A DNA stretch of 29,061 nucleotides from Candidatus Bipolaricaulota bacterium (GTDB taxonomy: Bacteria; Bipolaricaulota; Bipolaricaulia; M55B111): the NCBI GenBank assembly GCA_018334615.1, contig JAGXLP010000003.1, positions 1-29,061 on the forward strand, written 5' to 3'. The notes beneath the pieces are model-generated. The model saw only the letters and a list, made by a program, of their open reading frames with translations. It ran no database searches and had not been told where the DNA came from. Below, piece by piece: positions 8,901 through 15,697 of this stretch. The position numbers were made by a program, and so were the translations under genes. Position 1 is the first letter of the stretch, and every line of letters starts with the position of its first letter.

Positions 8901-9160
8901 TGACTATTGAAGAAGACGGCGTAATTGTGGAGGCGGTAAAAAAATCCGAAGAAAACGGAGAAAAAGCACTCATAATACGGATCTACGAGGCCTGGGGGCG
9001 GACCGTTTCTACCGGAGTCACCTTTGGGTTTGGTGTAGATAAAATACTGGAAACAAATCTTGTAGAAGACGAGAAATCAAAACTCGAGCTCCAGAACGAC
9101 ACCCTGCAGCTCGAATTAACTCCATTTGAGATCACCACGCTTAAAGTTTTCTATGAATAG
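5954..9160 (+). CDS. Alpha-mannosidase, glycoside hydrolase family 38
   Basis: 1068 residues, no signal peptide, so cytoplasmic. A non-catalytic N-terminal beta domain of about 270 residues precedes the GH38 catalytic domain. The zinc site starts with GHAHIDAAWLWPW (H280 and D282). The nucleophile, which is also a zinc ligand, is D392 in IPDVFGYS, and the fourth ligand is H600 in NQFHDILPGSS. All four expected residues are present. The C-terminal third is the usual beta-sandwich region. The ATG follows AAGGAGGA. GH38 enzymes release alpha-mannose with retention through a mannosyl-enzyme; this long bacterial form is common in oligosaccharide-degradation clusters. It lies 67 bases after the membrane-protein gene and 22 bases before the GH13 gene, so it is part of the same operon. 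Specific linkage cannot be read from sequence. Confidence 0.93.
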   Translation: MEITKSKRVNYTEKKLQEMTVGQSRLVENISCHLTRDFLKPEEARKRNFSPCEPGFTWKRDREKVDRSTLSEKVDINNAENIPPELSLGNNAWFRLSFKLPEGFSLGTSSLRFRAQATSSSEMSPIADRPAVEAQCYAKGNPIQSFDHGHEFLKLENVPQQNGRFDLMVEVGTTLLWGGLDVDEFILEKAELVETRKEVRKLYFDFKSFNDLRKQLPEDSPLRKKILNKLTEASHSFPFGEDSENRITEGSKDAMRIIEDLKDLESEFSDLKLITTGHAHIDAAWLWPWSETVRKSGRTFSNALKLMEEYPDFRFLQSQPHIYEFVKNRFPKLFDRIKKKVDSRDWEPVGGTWIESDVNISGGEALARQYLYGKRYFRKEFGIDPKITFIPDVFGYSASLPGIARSANCPYFFTQKMSWSEVNDFPHHTFVWEGIDGSQLIAHFPPADTYNGMTFQEPVDEVVKSAKNFREKGELNRAAYLIGWGDGGGGPNRDMVEQVEAINDIEALPDLEFGQLKNFFKGLEKNSEKLEKWIGELYLERHRGTFTTHGDKKRNNRKLEFALREAEILSSTALLGGNSFQYPKDALDGAWKTLLFNQFHDILPGSSIREVYEDADRDYGKALDSTRKIISEASKDIVEHSDSKEKLFVFNSLSWVTDRLVEAEAPNIESDEISAVDPDGNRLPIQRSGRDEEKIVFNATKLPSLGGKTFKIEPECSNYRNDITVTERDMENSKIKIVLSKDGSISTLEDKKEEREVFDGPGNELIAYRDLPTEFDAWELEGDIYDVSNRLPAPQKTYVIESGPLRGILRQEREFGNSKLVQDIVIYSDSKRIDLETRVDWHEKDTLLKTHFPIAVSSREATFEIQYGHYNRPTHSNTSWDRARFEVPHQKWVDVSEYGFGAALLNDSKYGVNVDETNIGLSLLRGPSSPDPEADMGSHDFIYSLLPHEGDFRDAGVIKQAYELNTEAVTTYGEPVTGFDSLVTIEEDGVIVEAVKKSEENGEKALIIRIYEAWGRTVSTGVTFGFGVDKILETNLVEDEKSKLELQNDTLQLELTPFEITTLKVFYE

Positions 9161-9182
9161 AACTTAAATCTGGAGGAGTTTC

Positions 9183-10874
9183 ATGAACAAAGAATGGTGG
9201 AAAAAAGCTGTTGTCTATCAGATTTATCCCAGAAGTTTCAACGATTCAAACGGGGATGGTATAGGTGACCTGCCGGGTATCAGGGAAAAGATCGACTACC
9301 TGGAATACCTGGGAATAGATCTAGTCTGGCTAAATCCAGTATACGACTCCCCAAACGACGACAACGGCTACGATGTCAGGAACTACCGGAAAATTATGGA
9401 CGAGTTTGGTGACATGGGAGACTGGGAGGCTTTACTCGAGGATCTTCACGAGCGGGGAATAAAGCTAGTTATGGATTTCATACCAAACCATACTTCCGAC
9501 GAGCATCGCTGGTTTCGTAAATCGAGAAAATCCAGGGACAACAAATACAGAGACTACTACTTTTGGCGAAGTGGGAATGAAAAAGAACCACCAAACAACT
9601 GGGATTCCGTTTTCGGTGGGTCGGCCTGGAAATTCGACGACCTTACCCGGGAGTATTACCTCCACCTGTTTTCCCGAAAACAGCCTGACCTTAACTGGGA
9701 TAACCCCGAAGTCAGGAAAGAGCTTTATGAAATAATGAACTGGTGGCTGGACAAAGGTATAGACGGTTTTCGGCTGGATGTCGTAAATTTCATCTCCAAG
9801 AACCCTAAACTTCCTGACGACACTACTAGAGGGCCATATGGGTCCCGGGGAAGCAAATATTACGTCGACGGTCCGAATATTCACAGCTATTTACAGGAGA
9901 TGAACAGAAAGGTCTTTGCGGGAAGAGATGCCGTGGCCATTGGTGAAACTCCGCTGGTATCTGTCGACGAAGGGGCAAAATACGTAGAACCTTCCCGGAA
10001 CGAACTTGACATGATATTCCAGTTTGACCACGTGACTTTTGACCTTGATGACGGGGGTTTCTGGTCCCACCCGAAGGATTGGAATCTCACGGAACTTAAA
10101 GATATTTTTAGTCGCTGGAGAAAGGTGGCCGCCCGTACTGGCGGTTGGAACGCTACCTATCTCAGCAATCACGATCAACCAAGAATGGTTTCCCGGTTAG
10201 GAGATGACGCGAACTTCCGGCGAGAGTCAGCTAAGCTCCTTGCTACCCTTCTTTTGACTATATCGGGGACGCCGTTCATTTATCAGGGAGAGGAACTCGG
10301 GATGACAAATTACCCGTTCTCCGACATTAGCGAGCTCAGAGACGTCCAAACTATAAATCAGTTCAACGAAATGAAGAAAAAAGGGGAAGTAGAGGACTTC
10401 GAAGAGGTTAAAGACAAGGTCAGGTTCTGGAGCAGGGACAATGCACGAACACCGATCCAGTGGACTTCTGGAGAAAACGCAGGATTCACGAAAGGAGAAC
10501 CCTGGATAAATGTCAATCCAAACAAGGAAAGCATTAACGTCGAAGCCGAAAAGAAAGACGAAAATTCTGTTTTGAATTACTATCGAGATCTCATATCTCT
10601 CAGGAAAGACCACGAAGCACTTATATACGGAAAATACGAGCCACTTATGGATGACGACGAAGAAATATTTGCCTTCAAAAGGCGCGGCAAAGATGAAACC
10701 GTTTTAACGGTTCTCAACTTTTCCGACGGGAAAAGAGAATTATCTCTTTCGAAATTAATTCCGAAAGGGTGGAGAGGCCTGCTGCTCTCGAATTACCCTG
10801 ATGAAAACCTGGACGAAGAGCGAACCAACATCAACTTAAAGCCTTATGAGGCAAGACTTTACCTGCTCGAATGA
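9183..10874 (+). CDS. Alpha-glucosidase / oligo-1,6-glucosidase, glycoside hydrolase family 13
   Basis: 563 residues, cytoplasmic. The opening EWWKKAVVYQIYPRSFNDSN and the early GDLPGIREKIDYL segment are diagnostic of the oligosaccharide-cleaving GH13 subfamilies. The catalytic set is complete: DFIPNHTSDEH (region I), GFRLDVVNF with nucleophile D199 (region II), AIGETP with acid/base E255 (region III) and LSNHDQPR with transition-state D331 (region IV). Length matches oligo-1,6-glucosidases, maltases and trehalose-6-phosphate hydrolases. Region II ends VVNF, as in alpha-glucosidases, but the exact substrate is open. The ATG follows GGAGGAG at good spacing, 22 bases after the GH38 stop. It completes the hydrolytic part of the operon. 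Confidence 0.93.
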   Translation: MNKEWWKKAVVYQIYPRSFNDSNGDGIGDLPGIREKIDYLEYLGIDLVWLNPVYDSPNDDNGYDVRNYRKIMDEFGDMGDWEALLEDLHERGIKLVMDFIPNHTSDEHRWFRKSRKSRDNKYRDYYFWRSGNEKEPPNNWDSVFGGSAWKFDDLTREYYLHLFSRKQPDLNWDNPEVRKELYEIMNWWLDKGIDGFRLDVVNFISKNPKLPDDTTRGPYGSRGSKYYVDGPNIHSYLQEMNRKVFAGRDAVAIGETPLVSVDEGAKYVEPSRNELDMIFQFDHVTFDLDDGGFWSHPKDWNLTELKDIFSRWRKVAARTGGWNATYLSNHDQPRMVSRLGDDANFRRESAKLLATLLLTISGTPFIYQGEELGMTNYPFSDISELRDVQTINQFNEMKKKGEVEDFEEVKDKVRFWSRDNARTPIQWTSGENAGFTKGEPWINVNPNKESINVEAEKKDENSVLNYYRDLISLRKDHEALIYGKYEPLMDDDEEIFAFKRRGKDETVLTVLNFSDGKRELSLSKLIPKGWRGLLLSNYPDENLDEERTNINLKPYEARLYLLE

Positions 10875-10878
10875 AGGC

Positions 10879-10904
10879 CAGAAACCCACTATGAGCGTTT
10901 CCTG
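10879..10904. terminator. Weak hairpin between convergent genes
   Basis: CAGAAAC (10879-10885) can pair with GTTTCCTG (10897-10904), with one bulged base, in the 41-base gap where the GH13 and GH31 genes converge. There is no clear T-run on either side. It may be a weak bidirectional terminator. Confidence 0.25.
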
Positions 10905-10915
10905 ATCGGATAAAC

Positions 10916-13198
10916 TCAGTCGACTTCTACTTTATCCCAGAAAGGATCGTAGCCATTGTGATTTACTTCGAGCTTCGGTTTTTCGTGATCTCCCTCGATT
11001 AGAAATTCGCCAAGGAAGTAGTTTCCACGGGCAAAGCCATAGGATTTGCCGTCGTCGTGGTAAACTGGTACCCTTGCTTTCGTATTATGGTATTCTCCGC
11101 GGTTTACCCGGAGTTTTAGCGTGTCCGGAAACTCATAAGCGTGCTGGACGGTTTCGGTGTAGGGTATACCCTTGCCTTCTCTGACGAAAATAGGCATAAC
11201 GTCCAGGGAAGTGTCCAAAGTGTGGTATCCGCTTTCCAGCCTTTCGCCCGTCCACCAATCAAGCCAGGATATCTTCCTCCCCGATTCCGAAGGCAAATAG
11301 AGCAATCTTTTTCTGGAATTTCGCTCCAGGATAGGCGCTACAAGCATGCTATTCCCGACCATAAATTGGTCTGAAGTCGTATAGGATTCTTTATCGGCGG
11401 GAAACTCCATAAATAGCGGCCTCATAACTGGTATTCCCGTACGTGAAGTTCTAAAGAACTCGGTATAGAGAAAAGGTAAGAGTTTGTAGCGTAGCGATAT
11501 ATATTTCCGGTTAATTCCCTCGTATCTATCCCCAAAAGACCAGGGCTCCTGCTTTATAGTATCGAGGCTCGAATGATTTCGATAGAAAGGCATGACAGAA
11601 CCCAGCTGTATCCACCTCGTGAGTAACTCGGGTTCTACATCGCCGTGAAACCCCCCTATGTCGGCACCAGCAAAAGGTATACCAGAAAGGCCGAGGTTGA
11701 GTGCCATATAGATTGACATCTTCATATGTTCCCAGGTAGAGGAATTGTCTCCGGTCCATTTAGCAGCGTACTTCTGAATTCCCGAGAAACCCGCCCTCGT
11801 TAAAATAAACGGCCTCTCTTCAGGCTTTTCTCTACGGAAGGACTTTTCTGTTGCCATTGCTTCGTAGAGGGCGTAGATGTTGTGAACCTTTTCGTGGCTG
11901 ACTTTCTTTCCCGCATCATTTTTGTGACAGAGAGATTTAGTATTTTCCTCTCTGACGTTCATCAATCTGTGTTTGTACTCAAAGTCCAGATGACCTCCTC
12001 GGGAAGTTTTTTCTTCTATCGTGGAAGCCAGCCTGCTTATCTGTTTTCGACCGAAGAATATCGCGGGTTCGTTCATGTCGTTCCAGATTCCGTCAATTCC
12101 TTGGTTTAGGAGTTTACGGTTTTGTTCCGCCCACCAATCTCGGACTTCTTTTCGCAAGAAGTCAGGAAACACACAGAAGCCGGGCCATACTGAACCTGAG
12201 AAATTATCTCCTTCTTCATCCCTGACATATACATCCTTACCTATTCCAGATTCGTAGACTTCGTACCCCGGCTCTTCTTTTATTCCCGGGTCCACTATAT
12301 TGACCAGGTGGAAATCCATTTCGTGCAATTTTTCGGTTAGTTTTTCGGGACTCGGGAAAGCTTCACGGTCCCAGGTGAAGTCCCTATTTCCTTCCATATG
12401 CTGGATATCAAAGTAAAGCGCGTCGCAGGGGATTCCTTTTTCCCTAAATGTGTCAGCGAGGTCTATTGCTTCTTCCTGATCACAGGGTTTTCCGTACTCG
12501 GAGTGATGATAGCCGATGGCCCAACGCGGAGGAAGAAATGGCTTTCCGGTTAACTTCGTGTAGTTTTCGATTACTTTCTTGATGTCGCCACCGAGAAACA
12601 GGTACAGGCGCACAGAAGGAGATTTAACCGCCAACCCTATCCTATCGGAATTTTCTCCGACCTTTACGGCAAATTGGCTTCTTTCCGATTGGTGGAGGTA
12701 TATACCGAGAAAAGAGTCACCGCCCCCTCCGGTTTCGGGAACTCTTACCAAATAAAAAGGAAGTGAAGAATACAGTGGATCCTCGTTATGGGTGTAAAAA
12801 CCGTTCGTGTCCCGGTTCCACATTTCGTAAACAGCTCCGCTCTTCTCCATGTATCTTGTTTTTTCACCGAGACCATAAACCAGAGAGTCCTCGTCCACCA
12901 GCTGTGAAAGCTTTAACCAGTTGTCACTTTCTTCGGCTCCATATTGCCCCCAGCCGGGGTGACCCTTTTCCAGCCCGGCAAATTCTGCCGCTTTTTCTCC
13001 GTCCAGAGTTACGACGAAATTATTTCGCGAGCCGGAAATTCCCCATTCGGAGTTACCTCCAGCCGAGATGTCGTTTAGCTGTGGAATAACGTCGTTCTCG
13101 CTACAGGAACTATTTTCTTCAAAAACCTTTAGTCTGCCTATTTTATCATCCAGTGAATCTATCTCTATATTAAACCCTTCCGAAAGAATATTTTTCAT
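10916..13198 (-). CDS. Alpha-glucosidase, glycoside hydrolase family 31
   Basis: 760 residues from the chosen start. The ATG at 13198 follows GGGAGGAAG by about eight bases. An in-frame ATG 36 bases upstream (13234) has no ribosome site and would add an unlikely prefix. The GH31 barrel carries the nucleophile D374 in GIWNDMNEPA and the acid/base D484 in WTGDNSSTWEH, followed by GIPFAGADIGGF. The N-terminal domain has LVYGLGEKTRYMEKSG, and RWAIGYHHSEYG begins the barrel, both typical of the family. No signal peptide, so cytoplasmic. It hydrolyses terminal alpha-glucosyl residues with retention. It converges on the sugar operon and probably shares its substrate supply, but it has its own promoter region upstream (13199-13400). 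Regulation is not proven; an inverted repeat lies at 13227-13245. Confidence 0.93.
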   Translation of the reverse strand: MKNILSEGFNIEIDSLDDKIGRLKVFEENSSCSENDVIPQLNDISAGGNSEWGISGSRNNFVVTLDGEKAAEFAGLEKGHPGWGQYGAEESDNWLKLSQLVDEDSLVYGLGEKTRYMEKSGAVYEMWNRDTNGFYTHNEDPLYSSLPFYLVRVPETGGGGDSFLGIYLHQSERSQFAVKVGENSDRIGLAVKSPSVRLYLFLGGDIKKVIENYTKLTGKPFLPPRWAIGYHHSEYGKPCDQEEAIDLADTFREKGIPCDALYFDIQHMEGNRDFTWDREAFPSPEKLTEKLHEMDFHLVNIVDPGIKEEPGYEVYESGIGKDVYVRDEEGDNFSGSVWPGFCVFPDFLRKEVRDWWAEQNRKLLNQGIDGIWNDMNEPAIFFGRKQISRLASTIEEKTSRGGHLDFEYKHRLMNVREENTKSLCHKNDAGKKVSHEKVHNIYALYEAMATEKSFRREKPEERPFILTRAGFSGIQKYAAKWTGDNSSTWEHMKMSIYMALNLGLSGIPFAGADIGGFHGDVEPELLTRWIQLGSVMPFYRNHSSLDTIKQEPWSFGDRYEGINRKYISLRYKLLPFLYTEFFRTSRTGIPVMRPLFMEFPADKESYTTSDQFMVGNSMLVAPILERNSRKRLLYLPSESGRKISWLDWWTGERLESGYHTLDTSLDVMPIFVREGKGIPYTETVQHAYEFPDTLKLRVNRGEYHNTKARVPVYHDDGKSYGFARGNYFLGEFLIEGDHEKPKLEVNHNGYDPFWDKVEVD

Positions 13199-13226
13199 TA
13201 CAATCTTCCTCCCTAGAGGAATATTA

Positions 13227-13245
13227 CCCGTCAAAAATTGACCGG
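13227..13245 (-). promoter_or_regulatory. Inverted repeat in the leader of the GH31 gene
   Basis: CCCGTCAAAAATTGACCGG is symmetrical around AAA, with one mismatched pair. It lies 28 bases before the GH31 start codon, close to the ribosome site. It could be a repressor operator or a small mRNA hairpin. It does not resemble the GCTTCGAAT pair at the lacI-type gene. Confidence 0.3.
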
Positions 13246-13692
13246 TTTTACAAATAAATATCCACGATATCTTAGAAATATTAGGTGAACCCTACTCTCT
13301 TTTGTAGTCGAGAGGAAAGTTAGATTATCTGATCTCGTTATTATTCCACCAATGACTTACTCGGTTCAAGAATACAGTTAAATCCGATTCCTCAACCCAA
13401 TAGATTATCTCAGGACAGCAAGGTCCTTGCATTCAACTCCCAAGCGCAACAGCCAAACTTTCCGTAGTCCCATAGTAGCTCGGTCCCTGTACTCAGTCGG
13501 TTTGTTTGGGATCTACTACCAGGGAACTCGCCTACTGGTAGGACTCTATTTCATAGTTTACATTTTCACGCATAACCTTGTTACAGTTTCCAGAGGGAGG
13601 TTTCATCATGCCAGCAACCCGCATTTATAAAGAACCCCCAAACTCCTTCGCGGGGAGAAATCATAAAACTAGGTCAAACGACCAAACCCCAT
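13246..13692. other. 447-base gap with hairpins and a possible decayed coding stretch
   Basis: No intact gene was found. Two hairpin-like features are visible: the palindrome GCAAGGTCCTTGC near 13418-13430, and CTACCAG/CTGGTAG around 13515-13540. On the minus strand 13413-13550 is open for 46 codons, lacks a start and includes TGTELLWDYGKFGCCAWELN. The region just upstream is open in another frame (NKVMRENVNYEIE). The pattern suggests a frameshifted gene remnant, possibly the 3' end of an IS200/IS605 tnpB, but no zinc-finger or RuvC motif remains to confirm it. Confidence 0.3.
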
Positions 13693-14682
13693 TTAGCCAG
13701 AGACCAGCCGTTCTTGCAAATTCTGGGGGACGTTATCGAAGTCTTTTTTATTCTCCGCGATTTCGTTGCCGGCACCCTTCAAGTTGACCGAAAACACCTC
13801 CGCCATATAGATATCAATTCCGGTGCTGTTTTCCCGGATGGTATTACCGTTTAAACTTGCGCTCGCTGTGTCGCGAAGCTGTATTCCGGGACCATTATTT
13901 CCGATGACTTCACAATCTTCTACGGTCGTCCAGGTCAAACCTCCGAGCCAGATACCGTACTCGTTATCCTTGACAACCCCGTCTGAGATAGCGACCTGGG
14001 CCGAGTTTCTTATCCTTATGCCGTACTTGTTCTGGAGGAACTTGCTGTTGCTGATGGTCGCCTCCGCCGAATCGCCGACCCAAATGCCGTTGGCTTTGTT
14101 CGTGACCGTGCTTTTATGGATGACTACTTTCGCAGAATCACCGACAAAGACTCCACACCAACCACTACCCGATATTTCGCTGGAGCTTATTACGGCTTCA
14201 ACCGAATCCCGCAGGTATATACCTGACTCTTCTTTACCCGACACAACTAAGTTTTTTACCTTTAACTTGGGCTCTCCCAGCGTTGATATACCTACCGGAC
14301 AGAGGCCCACTTCACGATCCTCGCACCTTTTACCTAAAGCATCAGCCAAACTTAGGTCCTCCAGGGTTACCGTTACGTTTGAAGGCCCGACCTTCAGGAG
14401 CGGGTAACCCTCCTCAGAACCAGTTATACTCACTTTTGAAGGGTTCTGGCCTTTGAGGACGATATCCTTGTCTACTGATATGTTCTCCTCGTAAATTCCT
14501 TCCCGAATGAGTATAGTGTCTCCAGGTGCCGCCGAGTCGATCGCAGCCTGGATCGATCCGAAATCCCCTCCATTTTTTGAGACTTCATGGGTAGTTCCAA
14601 TTGTTGGGAGGCTAAAGAGGACAAGTATTAATAAACCAGTTATCACCGTCAGAGTCCAGTCTTTTGAGCTAAATGATTTCAT
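13693..14682 (-). CDS. Secreted right-handed parallel beta-helix (NosD/pectate-lyase-like) protein
   Basis: 329 residues. The ATG follows AAAGGAGGA. An N-terminal signal peptide (hydrophobic core TLTVITGLLILVLFSL) is followed by GGDFGSIQAAIDSAAPGDTI, the standard entry into carbohydrate-binding beta-helix proteins. From residue about 150 on there are at least six imperfect repeats of about 22-24 residues, each with an N-x-x-GI-x-x-x-x-S pattern (for example NKANGIWVGDSAEATISN), which form the helix rungs. No catalytic Asp/Arg set of a true pectate lyase can be assigned, so the call is structural. It is probably exported to the surface or periplasm. The neighbours do not form an operon with it. 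Repeated beta-helix proteins of this style are frequent in Bipolaricaulota, from general knowledge. Confidence 0.8.
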   Translation of the reverse strand: MKSFSSKDWTLTVITGLLILVLFSLPTIGTTHEVSKNGGDFGSIQAAIDSAAPGDTILIREGIYEENISVDKDIVLKGQNPSKVSITGSEEGYPLLKVGPSNVTVTLEDLSLADALGKRCEDREVGLCPVGISTLGEPKLKVKNLVVSGKEESGIYLRDSVEAVISSSEISGSGWCGVFVGDSAKVVIHKSTVTNKANGIWVGDSAEATISNSKFLQNKYGIRIRNSAQVAISDGVVKDNEYGIWLGGLTWTTVEDCEVIGNNGPGIQLRDTASASLNGNTIRENSTGIDIYMAEVFSVNLKGAGNEIAENKKDFDNVPQNLQERLVSG

Positions 14683-14881
14683 ATTTTTTCCTCCTTTTTA
14701 AACCTAGCTTGCGCCTAATTTGCTGAAATTTTTATAAAGTTTGGAAAGTTCCCCGTCAGAAATAGGCTTTTTGCCTCCCAAGATAAATCATTTCGACATA
14801 GATTATAGAATAAATGGAAAAACTAACCAAATTGAGATTTAAATTTCCGTGAAAATACTGCGGCTACCTGGCTGGCAGTCT

Positions 14882-14914
14882 AGAATCCCGTCCCTTGGGG
14901 CGGGGTTCTTGACT
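14882..14914 (-). repeat. Solo end hairpin related to the 267-bp element
   Basis: On the minus strand this reads AGTCAAGAACCCCGCCCC and continues with AAGGGACGGG. It matches the left end of repeat copy A with about four differences, then the similarity stops. On the plus strand CCCGTCCC (14887-14894) pairs with GGGGCGGG (14897-14904). It looks like a remnant end of the same or a related element. Confidence 0.55.
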
Positions 14915-14941
14915 AGAGCTGCTGACAAAATAAGTAGCAAA

Positions 14942-15031
14942 ACTCTGCATTTTTAATGTCATTTTTCTGCAGAAATTAATTGAAAAGACAATCTAATACT
15001 TACCTGGGGATAATTTTGGAATTTTACACTT
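14942..15031 (+). repeat. 90-bp direct repeat with IS21-like end, copy 1
   Basis: About 90% identical to 19981-20073 in the same orientation. The first half (14946-14990) resembles the inverted end of the IS21 element at 24736-24782 read outward, ending in AAGACA. The second half (ATCTAATACTTACCTGGGG and onward) is not in the IS21 element. It lies about 240 bases upstream of the DUF1841-like gene. Confidence 0.8.
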
Positions 15032-15111
15032 ATTTCTTCCGTTGTTCCGGAGACACTATAAAATTCTGGAGAGGTGGGGACTACGGGGAACATGGCTAGA
15101 ATATAGACTTA

Positions 15112-15140
15112 TTGCTTCTCCTGAGAAAATACTGGATAAT
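15112..15140 (+). promoter_or_regulatory. Possible promoter for the DUF1841-SNF2-SWIM block
   Basis: TTGCTT (15112-15117), a 17-base spacer and GATAAT (15135-15140) resemble a sigma70 promoter with a weak -35 box. A 5' leader of about 125 bases containing a hairpin would follow. The rest of the 14702-15270 gap has only the repeats listed here. Confidence 0.35.
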
Positions 15141-15183
15141 TACATATTTATAGATAGCAGAGGGTGAAAAACGAAGCACCAGA

Positions 15184-15236
15184 CAAGAACCCCTTTTTGT
15201 CGAAAAAGACAAAAGCCGGGGCTTTCAACGCCGGGG
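15184..15236 (+). other. Hairpin-rich leader, possibly an element end
   Basis: CAAGAACCCC opens the stretch. CTTTTTGTC then pairs with GACAAAAG across GAAAAA, and CCCC with the following GGGG. GCCGGGGC occurs twice as a direct repeat, 7 bases apart. It could be an attenuator-like leader for the gene at 15271. The CAAGAACCCC start recalls the end hairpin at 14882-14914, so it may be a transposon relic. Confidence 0.4.
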
Positions 15237-15270
15237 CGAGTAATTATAATCTTATCCGGGAGGTGTAATA

Positions 15271-15681
15271 ATGGCAGAACCACCGGACTCGGACAATTAT
15301 AGGAAAGCGTGTGAGGCTCATCCTGATATTTACCAGGAAACTTCCAGCGCGATCAACGAGGTGGGCGAGGAATGGAATCCCAGACTTCACTTGATCATGC
15401 ACCAAATGGTGTTGAACCAGATAGACGAAGTTACCGCAGTGAAAGATGCCTACGAAGAGTTGTCTGAAAAACACAAACTGCACCCTCACTCCGCAATTCA
15501 TGTTTTGAGCAACGTACTTTCAGAAGAAATATACGACATGCTTCAGACCAAACGAGAATACGACCCAGAGGTTTATGAAAGGAAACTAAGCAACATGTTA
15601 AACCGTAACAGTACGGAGTACCGAAAGCTGATAAAACCATTTCAACACGGGAAACCCCCCAAACACCCGGAAATAAATTAA
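15271..15681 (+). CDS. DUF1841-like protein
   Basis: 136 residues, soluble. The pattern NPRLHLIMHQMVLNQ, then HSAIHVLSNVLSEEIYDML and a YERKLSNM ending, fits the DUF1841 family, whose members have an HLxxHxxxxxQ helix and an HxxxHxxxxxxxEE helix. The conserved histidines and acidic residues would suit a metal site, but no function is established for the family. The ATG follows GGGAGGTG by seven bases. The SNF2 gene begins 16 bases downstream, so the two are probably co-transcribed. Nothing suggests a membrane location. Confidence 0.65.
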   Translation: MAEPPDSDNYRKACEAHPDIYQETSSAINEVGEEWNPRLHLIMHQMVLNQIDEVTAVKDAYEELSEKHKLHPHSAIHVLSNVLSEEIYDMLQTKREYDPEVYERKLSNMLNRNSTEYRKLIKPFQHGKPPKHPEIN

Positions 15682-15697
15682 TAATAGCTAAATTTAT

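Noticed and set aside
13198..13234. Upstream ATG start for the GH31 gene
   Set aside because: The strong ribosome site GGGAGGAAG lies between the two ATGs and serves the downstream one.
14866..14941. Longer homology extending the 90-bp repeats leftwards
   Set aside because: An ACCTGG lies 76 bases before each repeat, but the intervening sequences do not align beyond about ten bases, so the equal spacing may be chance.
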